Part shown: positions 16,954-25,452 of the stretch, piece after piece | Numbering within the stretch: the stretch's first letter is position 1 | Layout of the letters: each line of letters begins with the position of its first letter | Source of the DNA: Mycobacterium sp. IDR2000157661 | GTDB taxonomy: Bacteria; Actinomycetota; Actinomycetes; Mycobacteriales; Mycobacteriaceae | Reading direction: 5' to 3' | DNA length: 64,000 nt | Assembly: GCF_022317005.1 (NCBI RefSeq) | Contig: NZ_CP081006.1 | Span: forward strand, 124,001 to 188,000 | Made by a program: the position numbers and the translations under genes | The notes under the pieces: model-generated | The model's input: only the letters and a program-made list of their open reading frames with translations | Told to the model about the DNA's origin: nothing | Databases searched by the model: none

Positions 16954-17757
16954 GTGGCCGACTCGTCTGCGCCACCGCGGGGTGGTAGACCGCGGCGAGA
17001 GGTGCTCAAATATGCCGTCGCGGGCCCCGTTTCGCTGTTCGTGGGAACAGCCGCTGCGACCCTCGGCGCGCGGACCGCATCGGCCGCCCCGTTGCGGCTG
17101 GTCGATTTCACCCACCGGCAGGTGCCTGCGGAGCAGATCAAGTCGGCGGGCTATGACGGCGCGCTGGTCTATGTGTCCGAACTCCGCCCCGGTGCCGATT
17201 TCGACTTCAAGCCCGTGACCCGCGAGTATGCGAATTCGCTACGGGCCTCGGGTCTGCACGTGGTCAGTTGCTATCAATACGGCAAACCGGGCTGGCCGAC
17301 ACCCTCGGACTACACCCGCGGATACGACGGCGGGGTGGCAGACGCTATGACGGGTAGGCGGCTGCACACCGCGGCCGGGGGAACCGATTCGGCACCGATA
17401 TTCTTCAGCATCGACGAGGACATCGACCGAGACACCTGGGAAAGCCTTGCCAGTCAATGGCTCCGGGGAGTCAATTCGGTGCTCGGCGTGCACCGCACCG
17501 GCGTCTATGGGCATTCCCGGGTGTGCGATTGGGCGATCGACGACGGGGTGATAGGACGCTCGACATCGGACGGACACTGGTGGGCGTGGCAGACCAGGGC
17601 GTGGTCCGCCGGCGAGCGCGAAGCACGGGCCGTGTTGTACCAAGCCGTGGTCGTCAGCGGGTCTGAGCCGGGCATCGCCATGGGCGGCACCCACGTCGAC
17701 GAGAATCAGGTGCTCGCGGCCGACTTCGGGCAGTGGGACCTGGACCGATCGGGGTGA
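16954..17757 (+). CDS. Tat-exported DUF1906 glycoside hydrolase-like protein (Rv2525c-like)
   Basis: A 267-aa protein with a twin-arginine signal RPRREVLKYAVAGPVSLF and a likely cleavage after ASA. The mature domain begins LRLVDFTHRQVPAEQIKSAGYDG and matches the DUF1906 barrel of M. tuberculosis Rv2525c. That protein is Tat-exported, tied to cell-wall integrity and beta-lactam response. The acidic residues FFSIDEDID and HVDENQVLAADFGQWD are the expected active-site strands. GTG 16954 is the start. The stop is overlapped by the start of an APC permease (TGATG), implying coupled translation. Confidence 0.82.
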   Translation: MADSSAPPRGGRPRREVLKYAVAGPVSLFVGTAAATLGARTASAAPLRLVDFTHRQVPAEQIKSAGYDGALVYVSELRPGADFDFKPVTREYANSLRASGLHVVSCYQYGKPGWPTPSDYTRGYDGGVADAMTGRRLHTAAGGTDSAPIFFSIDEDIDRDTWESLASQWLRGVNSVLGVHRTGVYGHSRVCDWAIDDGVIGRSTSDGHWWAWQTRAWSAGEREARAVLYQAVVVSGSEPGIAMGGTHVDENQVLAADFGQWDLDRSG

Positions 17758-19097
17758 TGAAGCGCCTCGCGCTGCCCTTCGCCTTTGCGTTCACCGTCAT
17801 GGCCGACCCGGTCTCTTCGGTCGCGTACGCGATCGAGGCCGCATTGCGGGCGTTGCACGGAGATCTCCGCAACCTGATGAGCACCATGGCGGCCGTCATC
17901 GCGATCGTCGCCGTCATCTCGGCGACCTATCACCAGCTGATCAGGCGTTTTCCGAATGGGGGCGGCGGTCCTGAAGCTATCGCCCGTGCCTTCGGCGAGG
18001 GCTGGGCGTTCATCCCCTTGGGGGCACTGCTGGTCGACTTCACTCTGACAGTGGCGGTCAGCTGTGCCGCCGGAGCGTCGGCGTTGATCGCCTACCTGCC
18101 CGAGCTGGAAGAGCTGCGCACTCCGATCGGGCTGGCACTCGTGGTGCTCGTCGCAGGCGGTGTCCTGCTCGGCCAAGCGGGCCGGGTCGTCTTCGCGTCC
18201 GCCACGGTCGCGTTCGTCGCGTTGTCAGTGTGGGTGATCGCCTCGGGCATCATCGGCTCGCCGGCAGCCGGCCCGGCAACGGACGGTGCCGCCGCCGGTC
18301 AGACGCCGGTGTTGGCCGGTGCCGGACTGGGCCCGACCCTGCTCGCGATCCCTCTTGGGATGGCGTTGGCGACAGGCGTGGAGTCTCCTTCGAACGCGAT
18401 CGCTCAGCTACCGCAGCTTGACGATCAACGAAGGCGACGGCTCGGGCGCCTGACGCTCTGGTTGATGGTCGGAATCGTTGGCACGTTGACGATCGGATTC
18501 TCCTTGTCGGCCGTTCGACTCGGCACAGATCTGCCCCCTGAAGAATCCACCCTGATCGCCGAGGTGGCACGGGAGAGCACCGGAGGGGGAGCGTTGTTCG
18601 TCGCCTTCCAGGCGAGCAGCGCCCTGCTGTTGCTGGCCGCCGCCGCATCCTCCTACCTCGCCGGGTCGGGAGTCCTCAAGGCGTTGGCGACAATCGGCAG
18701 AGACGGCGAAGGTCTGGTGCCGAGCCGCTTCCGGCGGGTGAACCGCTACCTGATACCGGAGTGGGGCGTCGCGCTGGTGTTGGTGGCCGCGGCTCTACTG
18801 GTCGCGGCCAGCGGGCGCGAGCAGCTCCTCGTCGGGTTCTATGCGGTGGCCGTCTTCGCCAGCTTCCTGGCAGCCACGGTCGCGTGTGCCCGTCTCTCCT
18901 ACCGTGACGGCCGGCGAATCGCTTTGACACTCAACGTGGTCGGATCGGTCCTCGTGGCGATCATCCTCGCCATCAACGCGACTCGCCTCGACGGTGTGAT
19001 CGCGTTGGTCGCCTCGACCGCTGTGGCGGTGTATCTCTGGCGAATCTGGGTGCTGCGTGGCCGACCCCGCGGGGTGGCGGGCGCAGGCGCCCAATGA
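17757..19097 (+). CDS. APC-superfamily permease
   Basis: A 446-aa polytopic membrane protein with roughly twelve helices. The first helix has FTVMADPVSSVAYAIEAALRA, the broken-helix signature of APC transporters. Other segments are GGGGPEAIARAFGEGWAF and ATGVESPSNAIAQLP. The DPxSSVAY signature is shared by amino-acid permeases and by the KimA/YdaO-type potassium transporters, so the substrate could be an amino acid or potassium. ATG 17757 overlaps the DUF1906 stop. That coupling is unusual and hints at a shared envelope-stress role. Confidence 0.8.
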   Translation: MKRLALPFAFAFTVMADPVSSVAYAIEAALRALHGDLRNLMSTMAAVIAIVAVISATYHQLIRRFPNGGGGPEAIARAFGEGWAFIPLGALLVDFTLTVAVSCAAGASALIAYLPELEELRTPIGLALVVLVAGGVLLGQAGRVVFASATVAFVALSVWVIASGIIGSPAAGPATDGAAAGQTPVLAGAGLGPTLLAIPLGMALATGVESPSNAIAQLPQLDDQRRRRLGRLTLWLMVGIVGTLTIGFSLSAVRLGTDLPPEESTLIAEVARESTGGGALFVAFQASSALLLLAAAASSYLAGSGVLKALATIGRDGEGLVPSRFRRVNRYLIPEWGVALVLVAAALLVAASGREQLLVGFYAVAVFASFLAATVACARLSYRDGRRIALTLNVVGSVLVAIILAINATRLDGVIALVASTAVAVYLWRIWVLRGRPRGVAGAGAQ

Positions 19098-19106
19098 TCC
19101 GGCTTG

Positions 19107-19123
19107 GTGTCACTCGTACACTC
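19107..19123. repeat. GTGT-CACTCGTACACT motif, copy A
   Basis: A GGTGTCACTCGTACACT stretch lies between the convergent APC permease and TetR genes. The 12-mer CACTCGTACACT recurs at 21602-21613 upstream of the universal stress protein, where it is part of a perfect palindrome. The role of this copy between gene ends is unclear. Confidence 0.35.
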
Positions 19124-19172
19124 GAAGTCCTCGTCCAGCGCCGGAATGTGGCGCCGCCAGGGCGGTCCGAGA

Positions 19173-19928
19173 TCAGGGCTCATCTCGGGCATCATCAGTG
19201 CCGGGGGGATCCGTCCGGGTGGTGAGGCCAGCGGTGAGGCCGGCGAACAGCAGGTCGAGGCCGCGGTCGAGTTCAGCGGCCCCGTCATACGAGGTCAGTA
19301 CGGAGGCCAGAGAGCGCAGTCGGGGGAAGTCGGTGATCGAAAGTCGATGCAGTCCGAGTTGTAGAACGTGATCGGTTTCCTCTGGCCGTTCGACTCTCTC
19401 CTGCAGTTCGTCGAGCATGTGACCGTGTAGGTAGGCGAACACCACGCGGTAGATGTGGAGAGCGTCCTCGCCGGTGAACCCTGCGGCGGTGAGCAAGGTG
19501 AGGACGTCTTCAAGTGGTCGGAGTGTGCCTGGTGGTCGCTGCCCCAGGGGGGAGGCCAATGGACGGGTGACTATGAGCGGCACCGCATTCGGGTGTTCGA
19601 GAGCTAGCGCACGGAAGCGGTGGGCGACGGCCCGCAACTGGCCCGCCCAGTCGCGGTCTGTGGTGTCCACTGAGAGCTGGCTCAACACGAGCTCAGTGAC
19701 ACCGTCGAGCACTGCCGACTTGCTCGGAACGTGCCGGTAAAGAACTGTCGTGTCACGTCGTACGGCTTCGCTGAGTCGGCGCATCGATAGAGCTTCGACA
19801 CCGTCGCGGTCGATGATCTTCAGCGCGGTTCGCAGTATGACCGATCGGGTGATTTGACCACGATCGCCGCCGGCCGCGGTGACCGACTCGTCATCGCCGT
19901 CAAGCGCGGGGGTTGTCCGTTCAGTCAT
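19173..19928 (-). CDS. TetR/AcrR-family regulator
   Basis: A 251-aa TetR regulator. An unstructured N-terminal 25 residues precede the DNA-binding domain, whose recognition region is MRRLSEAVRRDTTVLYRHVPSKSAVLDGV. The C-terminal ligand domain (TetR_C type, FRALALEHPNAVPLIVTRP) follows. ATG 19928 or GTG 19931 may be used; AGGAGG lies about ten bases upstream of the ATG. It is divergent from the small membrane protein at 20046, with a palindrome in the shared promoter region that it probably binds. Confidence 0.87.
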   Translation of the reverse strand: MTERTTPALDGDDESVTAAGGDRGQITRSVILRTALKIIDRDGVEALSMRRLSEAVRRDTTVLYRHVPSKSAVLDGVTELVLSQLSVDTTDRDWAGQLRAVAHRFRALALEHPNAVPLIVTRPLASPLGQRPPGTLRPLEDVLTLLTAAGFTGEDALHIYRVVFAYLHGHMLDELQERVERPEETDHVLQLGLHRLSITDFPRLRSLASVLTSYDGAAELDRGLDLLFAGLTAGLTTRTDPPGTDDARDEP

Positions 19929-19972
19929 CACGTCAGTTCCTCCTCTTACAACACTGTATGCCCATGGTGTAC

Positions 19973-19987
19973 GTCAACAGCGTTGAC
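19973..19987. promoter_or_regulatory. TetR operator candidate
   Basis: GTCAAC-AGC-GTTGAC is a perfect 6-bp inverted repeat in the TetR/membrane protein divergent region, 45 bases upstream of the TetR start. A second looser repeat, ACACTGT...GGTGTAC, adjoins it on the left. Either may be the regulator's own binding site. Confidence 0.45.
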
Positions 19988-20004
19988 AAGCGGTTCGGTC
20001 AAGC

Positions 20005-20032
20005 GTTTACTTGGAGATCTAGCACCGGGAAT
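20005..20032 (+). promoter_or_regulatory. Possible SigF-type promoter
   Basis: GTTT at 20005-20008 and GGGAAT at 20027-20032, separated by 18 bases, approximate the mycobacterial SigF consensus GGTTT-(15-18)-GGGTA. The position, just ahead of the gene at 20046, and the stress-type content downstream fit. The match is imperfect, and the resulting leader would be very short. Confidence 0.3.
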
Positions 20033-20045
20033 CAGAGGCGTAGCC

Positions 20046-20516
20046 ATGATCGTCATCGTCGGATCGATCGTTTTGCTCGCCGCCGTGGTCGTCGGGATGG
20101 CCGGCGTCCTCGGCAATGCCGGTCCCGCCCATTCGTTGACAGACGGCTTCGCTGTGTTCGGCTATGACGTCGCCGGCTCAACGGGCACGCTCTTTCTCTT
20201 CGGCATCGTCGTCGGAGCGGTCGCCATGCTGGGCATGAGCGCGATGCTGGTCGGCGCTCGCCGCACCGCTAGTCGCGGGCAAGACGCGCGTCGCGAACTC
20301 GTACGGGTCCGACGCGAAACGGCGTTCCTGAACCGGGACCTCGCCATCCTGCACGAACATCGCAGCACCGATGCGGAGACCGCTTCAGCGACGAACGCCG
20401 AGCGCCTCGTCTCCCCCGCCTCGGTCCGGCCTGGCCAGGCTCGGGGTCATTCACTCAGTCCCTGGTCGCGACTTCGGAGCCCGGTCAAGGGTGTTCGACG
20501 TGACGAGGCCAGGTAG
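20046..20516 (+). CDS. Small two-helix membrane protein with coiled-coil tail
   Basis: A 156-aa protein starting MIVIVGSIVLLAAVVVGMAG. Two hydrophobic segments (about residues 2-22 and 48-73) flank a short loop. A basic helical region RRTASRGQDARRELVRVRRE follows, with a variable tail. The layout resembles small stress-associated envelope proteins of mycobacteria, but I do not recognise the gene. It heads a run of same-strand genes (CsbD, coiled-coil membrane protein, small ORF, universal stress protein) and is divergent from TetR. GAGGCG upstream is a usable ribosome site. Confidence 0.65.
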   Translation: MIVIVGSIVLLAAVVVGMAGVLGNAGPAHSLTDGFAVFGYDVAGSTGTLFLFGIVVGAVAMLGMSAMLVGARRTASRGQDARRELVRVRRETAFLNRDLAILHEHRSTDAETASATNAERLVSPASVRPGQARGHSLSPWSRLRSPVKGVRRDEAR

Positions 20517-20572
20517 CACTCCACACCGAAGACGTGTTCCGCTCGATTCGCAGTAACAGCAAGGAGACTCGC

Positions 20573-20746
20573 ATGAGTATGGGCAAGAAGCTCGCCAACA
20601 AGACCGAAGCGGTCAAGGGCGCAACCAAGAAGTACTTCGGACGGGCCACCGGCAACTCCCGGCTACGCACCGAGGGCCGCTTCGGTCAGGCCATGGGCAA
20701 CACCAAACAGGTCGGAGCCAAAGCCAAAGACGTCTTCAAGCGCTGA
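20573..20746 (+). CDS. CsbD-family stress protein
   Basis: A 57-aa basic protein, MSMGKKLANKTEAVKGATKK, with the CsbD-like repeats KAVKGATKKYFGRATGN and RFGQAMGNTKQVGAKAKDVFK. CsbD-type proteins are induced by general stress sigma factors (SigB in Bacillus, SigF in mycobacteria) and have no assigned activity. AAGGAG lies seven bases upstream of the ATG. The neighbours are small membrane proteins of the same stress-like run. Confidence 0.75.
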   Translation: MSMGKKLANKTEAVKGATKKYFGRATGNSRLRTEGRFGQAMGNTKQVGAKAKDVFKR

Positions 20747-20830
20747 CCGCTGGCACTCCCGCCAATTTGTCCCCAACTCTCGCAAAGCTTTCGAACCAAC
20801 TACTCGCTCGACCAACCAATAGGATCGAAT

Positions 20831-21283
20831 ATGACTACCAGCACCATCATTCTCATCGCGGCCATCGTTGTGGTCGCACTTCTGCTCGTCGCCGGAATCG
20901 CGTGGATTACGCGGAACAAGCGCACGCAGCACCATCGCGCCGAGGCCGGCGGCATCCGTGAGAAAGCCACCGAACAGTCCCACATGGTGGGGCAGCGGGA
21001 GGCGCTCGCCGCGGAGACCGCAGCCGAAGCCCGCGCCGCCCAGGCCGAAGCCGACGCCAAAGCAGCTCACGCGACCGGCCTGCAGCACCAAGCGCAGATG
21101 CGTCACAGTGATGCGGCCACTGCGCGCGACGAAGTGAACCAGGAATTCGACCGCGCCAACAAGATTGACCCGGACACCCACTACGAGGACACCTCGAACG
21201 GGGACACCGCAACTGGTGAACCTGCTCGAGACAGGTCCACCACGGACAGGCAGAACCCGCCGGCGATGCCTCGAGCCAAGTAG
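20831..21283 (+). CDS. Membrane-anchored alanine-rich coiled-coil protein
   Basis: A 150-aa protein with one N-terminal transmembrane helix (MTTSTIILIAAIVVVALLLV, residues about 5-26). A long Ala/Glu/Gln-rich helix follows (residues 38-112, QREALAAETAAEARAAQAEAD) that should form a coiled coil on the cytoplasmic side. The tail is polar and probably disordered. It is conserved in style among mycobacterial SigF-type stress genes, but no function is known to me. Confidence 0.65.
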   Translation: MTTSTIILIAAIVVVALLLVAGIAWITRNKRTQHHRAEAGGIREKATEQSHMVGQREALAAETAAEARAAQAEADAKAAHATGLQHQAQMRHSDAATARDEVNQEFDRANKIDPDTHYEDTSNGDTATGEPARDRSTTDRQNPPAMPRAK

Positions 21284-21415
21284 TTCACCCGTCGCGGTGG
21301 CCAACCGGGATTGACGGGCCCTGAAAGCTGCAGGGACACAACCCCTACGGAGCGGCGATGTTGACGTCGGCGGTCATGGACCTATTCCACCATGTTGAAA
21401 GTAGGAAAGAACCAA

Positions 21416-21568
21416 ATGAACAGTCGTCTCGACAGCTTGTGGTACGCCATCCAGCATCCGCTGGGGCCGTCGCGGGAACCGGGTACGTACGAGAATCATC
21501 AAGAAAGTGTGGAGAAGCTGGTCCGCGAGATGGAGACTCGAGCCGATCCCGATGAGACGTCAGGATGA
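21416..21568 (+). CDS. Small hypothetical protein (50 aa)
   Basis: A 50-residue frame beginning MNSRLDSLWYAIQHPLGPSR and ending METRADPDETSG. A ribosome-binding stretch AAAGTAGGAAAGA lies just upstream of the ATG. The acidic, helical composition and position between a stress-type gene and a universal stress gene suggest that it is expressed. No family is recognised. Confidence 0.5.
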   Translation: MNSRLDSLWYAIQHPLGPSREPGTYENHQESVEKLVREMETRADPDETSG

Positions 21569-21596
21569 GATCGTTGCCTGAGTGTCGCCGTGTTGG

Positions 21597-21612
21597 GTGT
21601 ACACTCGTACAC
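21597..21612. promoter_or_regulatory. GTGTAC-ACTC-GTACAC palindrome upstream of the universal stress protein
   Basis: A perfect 6-bp inverted repeat 39 bases ahead of the USP start, positioned as an operator. Its right half (CACTCGTACACT) also occurs at 19112-19123. The regulator is unknown; the TetR at 19173 is a candidate. Confidence 0.45.
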
Positions 21613-21650
21613 TGAATATGTCGCCGTGCACTGCCTGATCTGGGGGCTCG

Positions 21651-22100
21651 ATGAGCAAGTACAAGGTCGTAGTAGTCGGTACCGATGGCTCGGAATCGTC
21701 GTTCCAGGCGGTCGACAAGGCCGCCGCCGTTGCCGCCGAGGCGGGCGCGAAACTCATCGTGGCCACGGCGTTCCTGCCGAAGAACGAGCGCCATTCCGGC
21801 GAGCCGGATCAGCTGCGGGGAGAGAATTACCGGACGCAGGGAAGCGCGCCGGTTTACGGGATGCTGCGCGAGGCGAGCGACCGGGCGCGGGCGGCCGGTG
21901 TGAGCGACGTCGAGGAGCGGGCCATCGAGGGTGCCCCGGTCGATGTGCTCGTCGATCTGGTCAACGAAGTCAACGCCGACCTGCTGGTGGTCGGCAATGT
22001 GGGCCATGACTCGATCGCGGGCCGGTTGATCGGGTCGGTCCCGAGGGCCGTGAGCAAGCGCGCGAAGACCGAAGTGTTGGTAGCCGAAACCAAAGACTGA
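21651..22100 (+). CDS. Universal stress protein (UspA domain)
   Basis: A 149-aa single-domain universal stress protein. The N-terminal strand KVVVVGTDGSESSFQAVDKA and the C-terminal ATP-loop GNVGHDSIAGRLIGSVPRAV (GxxG-x9-G-S pattern) indicate the ATP-binding subtype. Such proteins modulate survival under energy or oxygen stress. ATG 21651 gives the standard start. It lies downstream of a palindrome and closes the stress-like run. Confidence 0.9.
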   Translation: MSKYKVVVVGTDGSESSFQAVDKAAAVAAEAGAKLIVATAFLPKNERHSGEPDQLRGENYRTQGSAPVYGMLREASDRARAAGVSDVEERAIEGAPVDVLVDLVNEVNADLLVVGNVGHDSIAGRLIGSVPRAVSKRAKTEVLVAETKD

Positions 22101-22146
22101 CCGGGACTGACCGGGACCGCGAGCGCGACGCATCCGCCGCACCGCT

Positions 22147-23724
22147 TCACCGGCCGAGTCGTTTCGTCGCGGTGGACAGCTGCTCGTAGACCCGCAACTC
22201 ATTTCGCAAGGGCACCACGACCAGGTCCTCGGTCACTGCCTCGACCCGCTGAAGCAACTCCTTGGTCACCCGCCGCTTGCGCCGGGCAGCCCCGATCGCC
22301 ACCATCGGCCTGATCACAATTCGCAGCAGGAGCCCGGCAGCGAGCCCCGCCACGAGCAAAACGGTCGGCCAGGCGAACGGCCCGAGCTCGGGCGCCTGGA
22401 GGTCGACCTGAAGGTATGCCAGCACGGCTATCAACCCAAGCCACAATGCGCCTGCCACCGCTGCGCCCAGAACCACCCACTGGACCACCCCACCCACAAG
22501 CCACCACCGCGGCGGCCGACCCATTCCGAGGTTCGCCCCTGCCACCACCCGGTCCAGCGCATCGGGTATGTCCGCGGCTCGTAGCTTGGCCGCTTCGAGT
22601 AGCTTGCGGGGCCACGGCGCGGGAAGCCCTGCTGACGCGGTGTCGGCGAGGGCACGCACCGCACTGTCAGCTGCCGCCCGCGAGACAGCAGAAGTCGACG
22701 GCAGCGACGTTCGGCGAAGTTCTCCGGCCTGACTCTCAGTGCTAATTCCCAAGCGACGCAACGGATCTGGTCGAAAGCGTCCCACCCAGCGCAGCGGTGG
22801 CCAGCCCATGGCGGCCAAAGCCCGTCGCTCATATGCCCGGCCGGTGGCGGCGACCACCGCGGGAACACCGGCGGCCGCGGCGAACGCATTGCGCAGTTCG
22901 CGCTCGCCGTCCCGCAGCGCGGGCTCCGATCGGCGGGTGGGCACCAGGGGCGCCACCCGCGCGGCCATCCGGTCCAGATCCGCGGCGACCCGCGCGGTCC
23001 GGGCCCGGTGCGCCGCCACCGTCTTGACCAGGAACTCGTGCAGCTCCGCGATTCCGCCCGGCGTCACCGCCGAGGTGGTCAGGACCGGCACGCCGGCCAG
23101 GCCGTCCTCGCTGAGTAAGCGGCGCAGGTCCCGTATGCAGGCGGCCTGGTCGGGAAGGGACAACCGGTCGGACTGGTTGAGCACCACGGTGATGACGTCG
23201 CGGTGCGCGTGCAGCGGCCGCAGGTATATGTCGTGCAGCACCGCGTCGGCGTACTTCTGCGGATCCAGCACCCAGGCGAACGCATCGACGAGGCGGATCA
23301 ACCGGTCCACCTCGGCCCGGTGAGACGACTCGACCGAGTCGTGGTCGGGCAGGTCGAGCAGTACCAACCCGGCCAGATCGGCGGCGGACGAAGCGTCGGC
23401 GTACGTGCGATCGCCGATCTCCAGCCAGTCCAGCAGCTCGGCCGCCCCTTCGTGGCCGAACACCACTGCCTGGGTGGCCGAAGTCGTCGGCCGCCGTACC
23501 CCGACGGTTGCCAGCGACTGCCCGGCCACCGCATTGAACAGCGACGACTTCCCGCTGCCGGTCGCACCGGCCAGCGCCACCACGGTGTATTCCCCTGACA
23601 TTCGCAGCCGTGTGCCGGCCCGCTCGTCCAGATCCGCCAGCTCGTCGACCAAGTCCTCGGGCAGCCGGCCCCTGCCGAGACTGACCACGGACGACAGCGC
23701 GGCCAACCGATCGGTGAGCGTCAC
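22147..23724 (-). CDS. Dynamin-like/YfjP-type GTPase, second of pair
   Basis: A 525-aa GTPase. The P-loop is GATGSGKSSLFNAVAG near residue 52, the switch region PTTSATQAVV, G3 DLPDHDS, and G4 NQSD. Past residue 250 a helical domain is followed by two transmembrane segments (about residues 403-430 and 447-468) and a basic C-terminal helix. This soluble G domain with a late membrane hairpin is typical of bacterial dynamin-related or YfjP-like proteins that act on membranes. The start overlaps the stop of a second GTPase (ATGA), so the two probably work as a heteromer. Confidence 0.82.
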   Translation of the reverse strand: MTLTDRLAALSSVVSLGRGRLPEDLVDELADLDERAGTRLRMSGEYTVVALAGATGSGKSSLFNAVAGQSLATVGVRRPTTSATQAVVFGHEGAAELLDWLEIGDRTYADASSAADLAGLVLLDLPDHDSVESSHRAEVDRLIRLVDAFAWVLDPQKYADAVLHDIYLRPLHAHRDVITVVLNQSDRLSLPDQAACIRDLRRLLSEDGLAGVPVLTTSAVTPGGIAELHEFLVKTVAAHRARTARVAADLDRMAARVAPLVPTRRSEPALRDGERELRNAFAAAAGVPAVVAATGRAYERRALAAMGWPPLRWVGRFRPDPLRRLGISTESQAGELRRTSLPSTSAVSRAAADSAVRALADTASAGLPAPWPRKLLEAAKLRAADIPDALDRVVAGANLGMGRPPRWWLVGGVVQWVVLGAAVAGALWLGLIAVLAYLQVDLQAPELGPFAWPTVLLVAGLAAGLLLRIVIRPMVAIGAARRKRRVTKELLQRVEAVTEDLVVVPLRNELRVYEQLSTATKRLGR

Positions 23725-25388
23725 CGCAGCACCGCAGCAACTCGACCGGCCGCCGCTCGCAGCTCATCGCCGGACACCGTCTCGGATGCCGATCCCAGAA
23801 CCTGTTGGTACCGGTCGGCGTCGCGGTCCAGCAAGTGGCCGACGCGGGCCAGCAACTCGTCACGGGCCTGGCGGGCCAACCCTCGGACCGCCTGCTCACC
23901 GAAGATGGCCTCCAGCACCTTCTGACCGGCCACACTGGTGCCTCCCGCGACCGCGATCTCGGCACCGGTCAGGCCGGCGGTCTGGCTGAACACGGCCAAC
24001 ATGACGACCAGCCCCGCCCCGTTGACACCGTAGGACGCCAGCCGGGCTCCAGTCCGCTTCGATGCCCCTTCCGTGCGGACGAGATCGAGTACGAACTCCT
24101 GCCAGTCGCGGACCAGCCGTTCGACAGCCTCGCCCGACTCCGGGCCAGGACGGGCGAGCTCGTCGGTCAACAGCGGAGCCCCGGCCGGGTGGCGCGCCCA
24201 GCACCCGTACGCACCTTCCGCGGCGTCCTCTGCTGCCGCCTGCACCACCGCCGCGATGCCGGTCTCCAATGCCGTCTCCAGCTCCTCCACCGGCGAGGGC
24301 CGGCCGGTAACCGCCGCCACCACACGGTCCCGCACCCGACCGACCCGCGATTCCAGCTTGCGGAGAAACTCCCCCGTCCCGACGACGTCCTGCCAGCGCG
24401 TCAGCACCTCGCCGCGCAGCATCGCGCCGTCGCGGACGGCCTCGTCCACCCGGGTGAGCGCGCCGTCGTAGGCCGCGGACACGCAGGAGCTCAGCTGGCT
24501 GCGCACAGCGGCCTGCTCGTCGGCCGCGCCGGCCAGCGCGTAGGTCCGCGGCGGCAGGCTGTGCAGTGCTCCGTCCAGCGTGTAGCGGACGACCGTAGCT
24601 CGCTGCTCTGCATCGGAGGTGAGGCCGGCCAGCCACTCACGGATGGGCCCGATCGCCTTGTCGCGCAGGCGGCCGTTGCGAAGGGACTGCTCGGTGATCA
24701 CGAACAGGGGTGCATCACCGAGCCCGCCCGCCGCGAGCATGTCCGACAGGTGCCCGCCCACATCTTTCACCGCATCGGCCGGGCAGCGGTCGAGCACGAT
24801 CGCGATCGCCGTGCCCCTCTGTTGTGCGGTGTGGAGCAGCTGCCACGGGACGGCGTCTGCGTAGCGGGCCGCGGTGGTCAGGAAGATCCACAGGTCGGCG
24901 GCGGCGAGCAGCGTGGCCGCCAGCTCACGGTTGGAGCTGACCACGCTGTCGATGTCGGGGGCGTCGAGCAGCGCGAGACCGGGTCCGATGCCCGGATGCG
25001 GCGCGAGGCGCAGACCATCGGGTCCGGACGTGCGGGGCAGTTGCGGCAGGATGCGGTCGTCGGTGAACCATCGCAAGTCGTCGGGATGACAGACGATCAC
25101 CGGACCTCGGGTCGTCGGTCGCAGCACCCCCGCCTGGCTCACGTCTGCGCCCACGAGGGAGTTGATCAGCGTCGACTTCCCGGCGCCCGTCGAGCCGCCG
25201 ACGACGGCCAGCAGTGGGGCGTCAACGCTGCGCAACCGCGGGATCAGGTAGTCGTTCAACTGGCCGGTCAACTCCCGGCGATCGCGTTCTGCCTGCCACG
25301 CCGACGGCGCGGGCAGCGGGAACGTCGTCCGCTGCAATACCAGGCTGAGACCGCTCACCACCTCGACCAGGTCGCCGGCTGCCGTCAT
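23721..25388 (-). CDS. Dynamin-like GTPase, first of pair
   Basis: A 555-aa GTPase starting MTAAGDLVEVVSGLSLVLQR. The P-loop is GGSTGAGKSTLINSLVG, the switch threonines lie in RPTTRGPVIV, and G3 is DAPDIDS. The G4 motif is degenerate (LDRCPAD). A long helical stalk-like region follows, and a hydrophobic stretch near GVNGAGLVVMLAVFSQTAGL may insert in the membrane. ATG 25388 has GGAGAG upstream. The gene order large GTPase-GTPase with overlap recalls paired bacterial dynamins such as IniA/IniC or DynA/DynB, where both subunits are needed for membrane remodelling. Confidence 0.8.
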   Translation of the reverse strand: MTAAGDLVEVVSGLSLVLQRTTFPLPAPSAWQAERDRRELTGQLNDYLIPRLRSVDAPLLAVVGGSTGAGKSTLINSLVGADVSQAGVLRPTTRGPVIVCHPDDLRWFTDDRILPQLPRTSGPDGLRLAPHPGIGPGLALLDAPDIDSVVSSNRELAATLLAAADLWIFLTTAARYADAVPWQLLHTAQQRGTAIAIVLDRCPADAVKDVGGHLSDMLAAGGLGDAPLFVITEQSLRNGRLRDKAIGPIREWLAGLTSDAEQRATVVRYTLDGALHSLPPRTYALAGAADEQAAVRSQLSSCVSAAYDGALTRVDEAVRDGAMLRGEVLTRWQDVVGTGEFLRKLESRVGRVRDRVVAAVTGRPSPVEELETALETGIAAVVQAAAEDAAEGAYGCWARHPAGAPLLTDELARPGPESGEAVERLVRDWQEFVLDLVRTEGASKRTGARLASYGVNGAGLVVMLAVFSQTAGLTGAEIAVAGGTSVAGQKVLEAIFGEQAVRGLARQARDELLARVGHLLDRDADRYQQVLGSASETVSGDELRAAAGRVAAVLR

Positions 25389-25452
25389 CTCTCCAGCCTG
25401 CCCTAGAAGCAGCGCCGAGGCGGACGGGTTGGGCCAAGTGCGGCCGCCCCGG

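Noticed and set aside
23805..25406. 533-codon plus-strand frame opposite the first dynamin-like GTPase
   Set aside because: The GTPase strand has P-loop and switch motifs; the opposite translation is Arg/Gly/Gln-rich with no signature.
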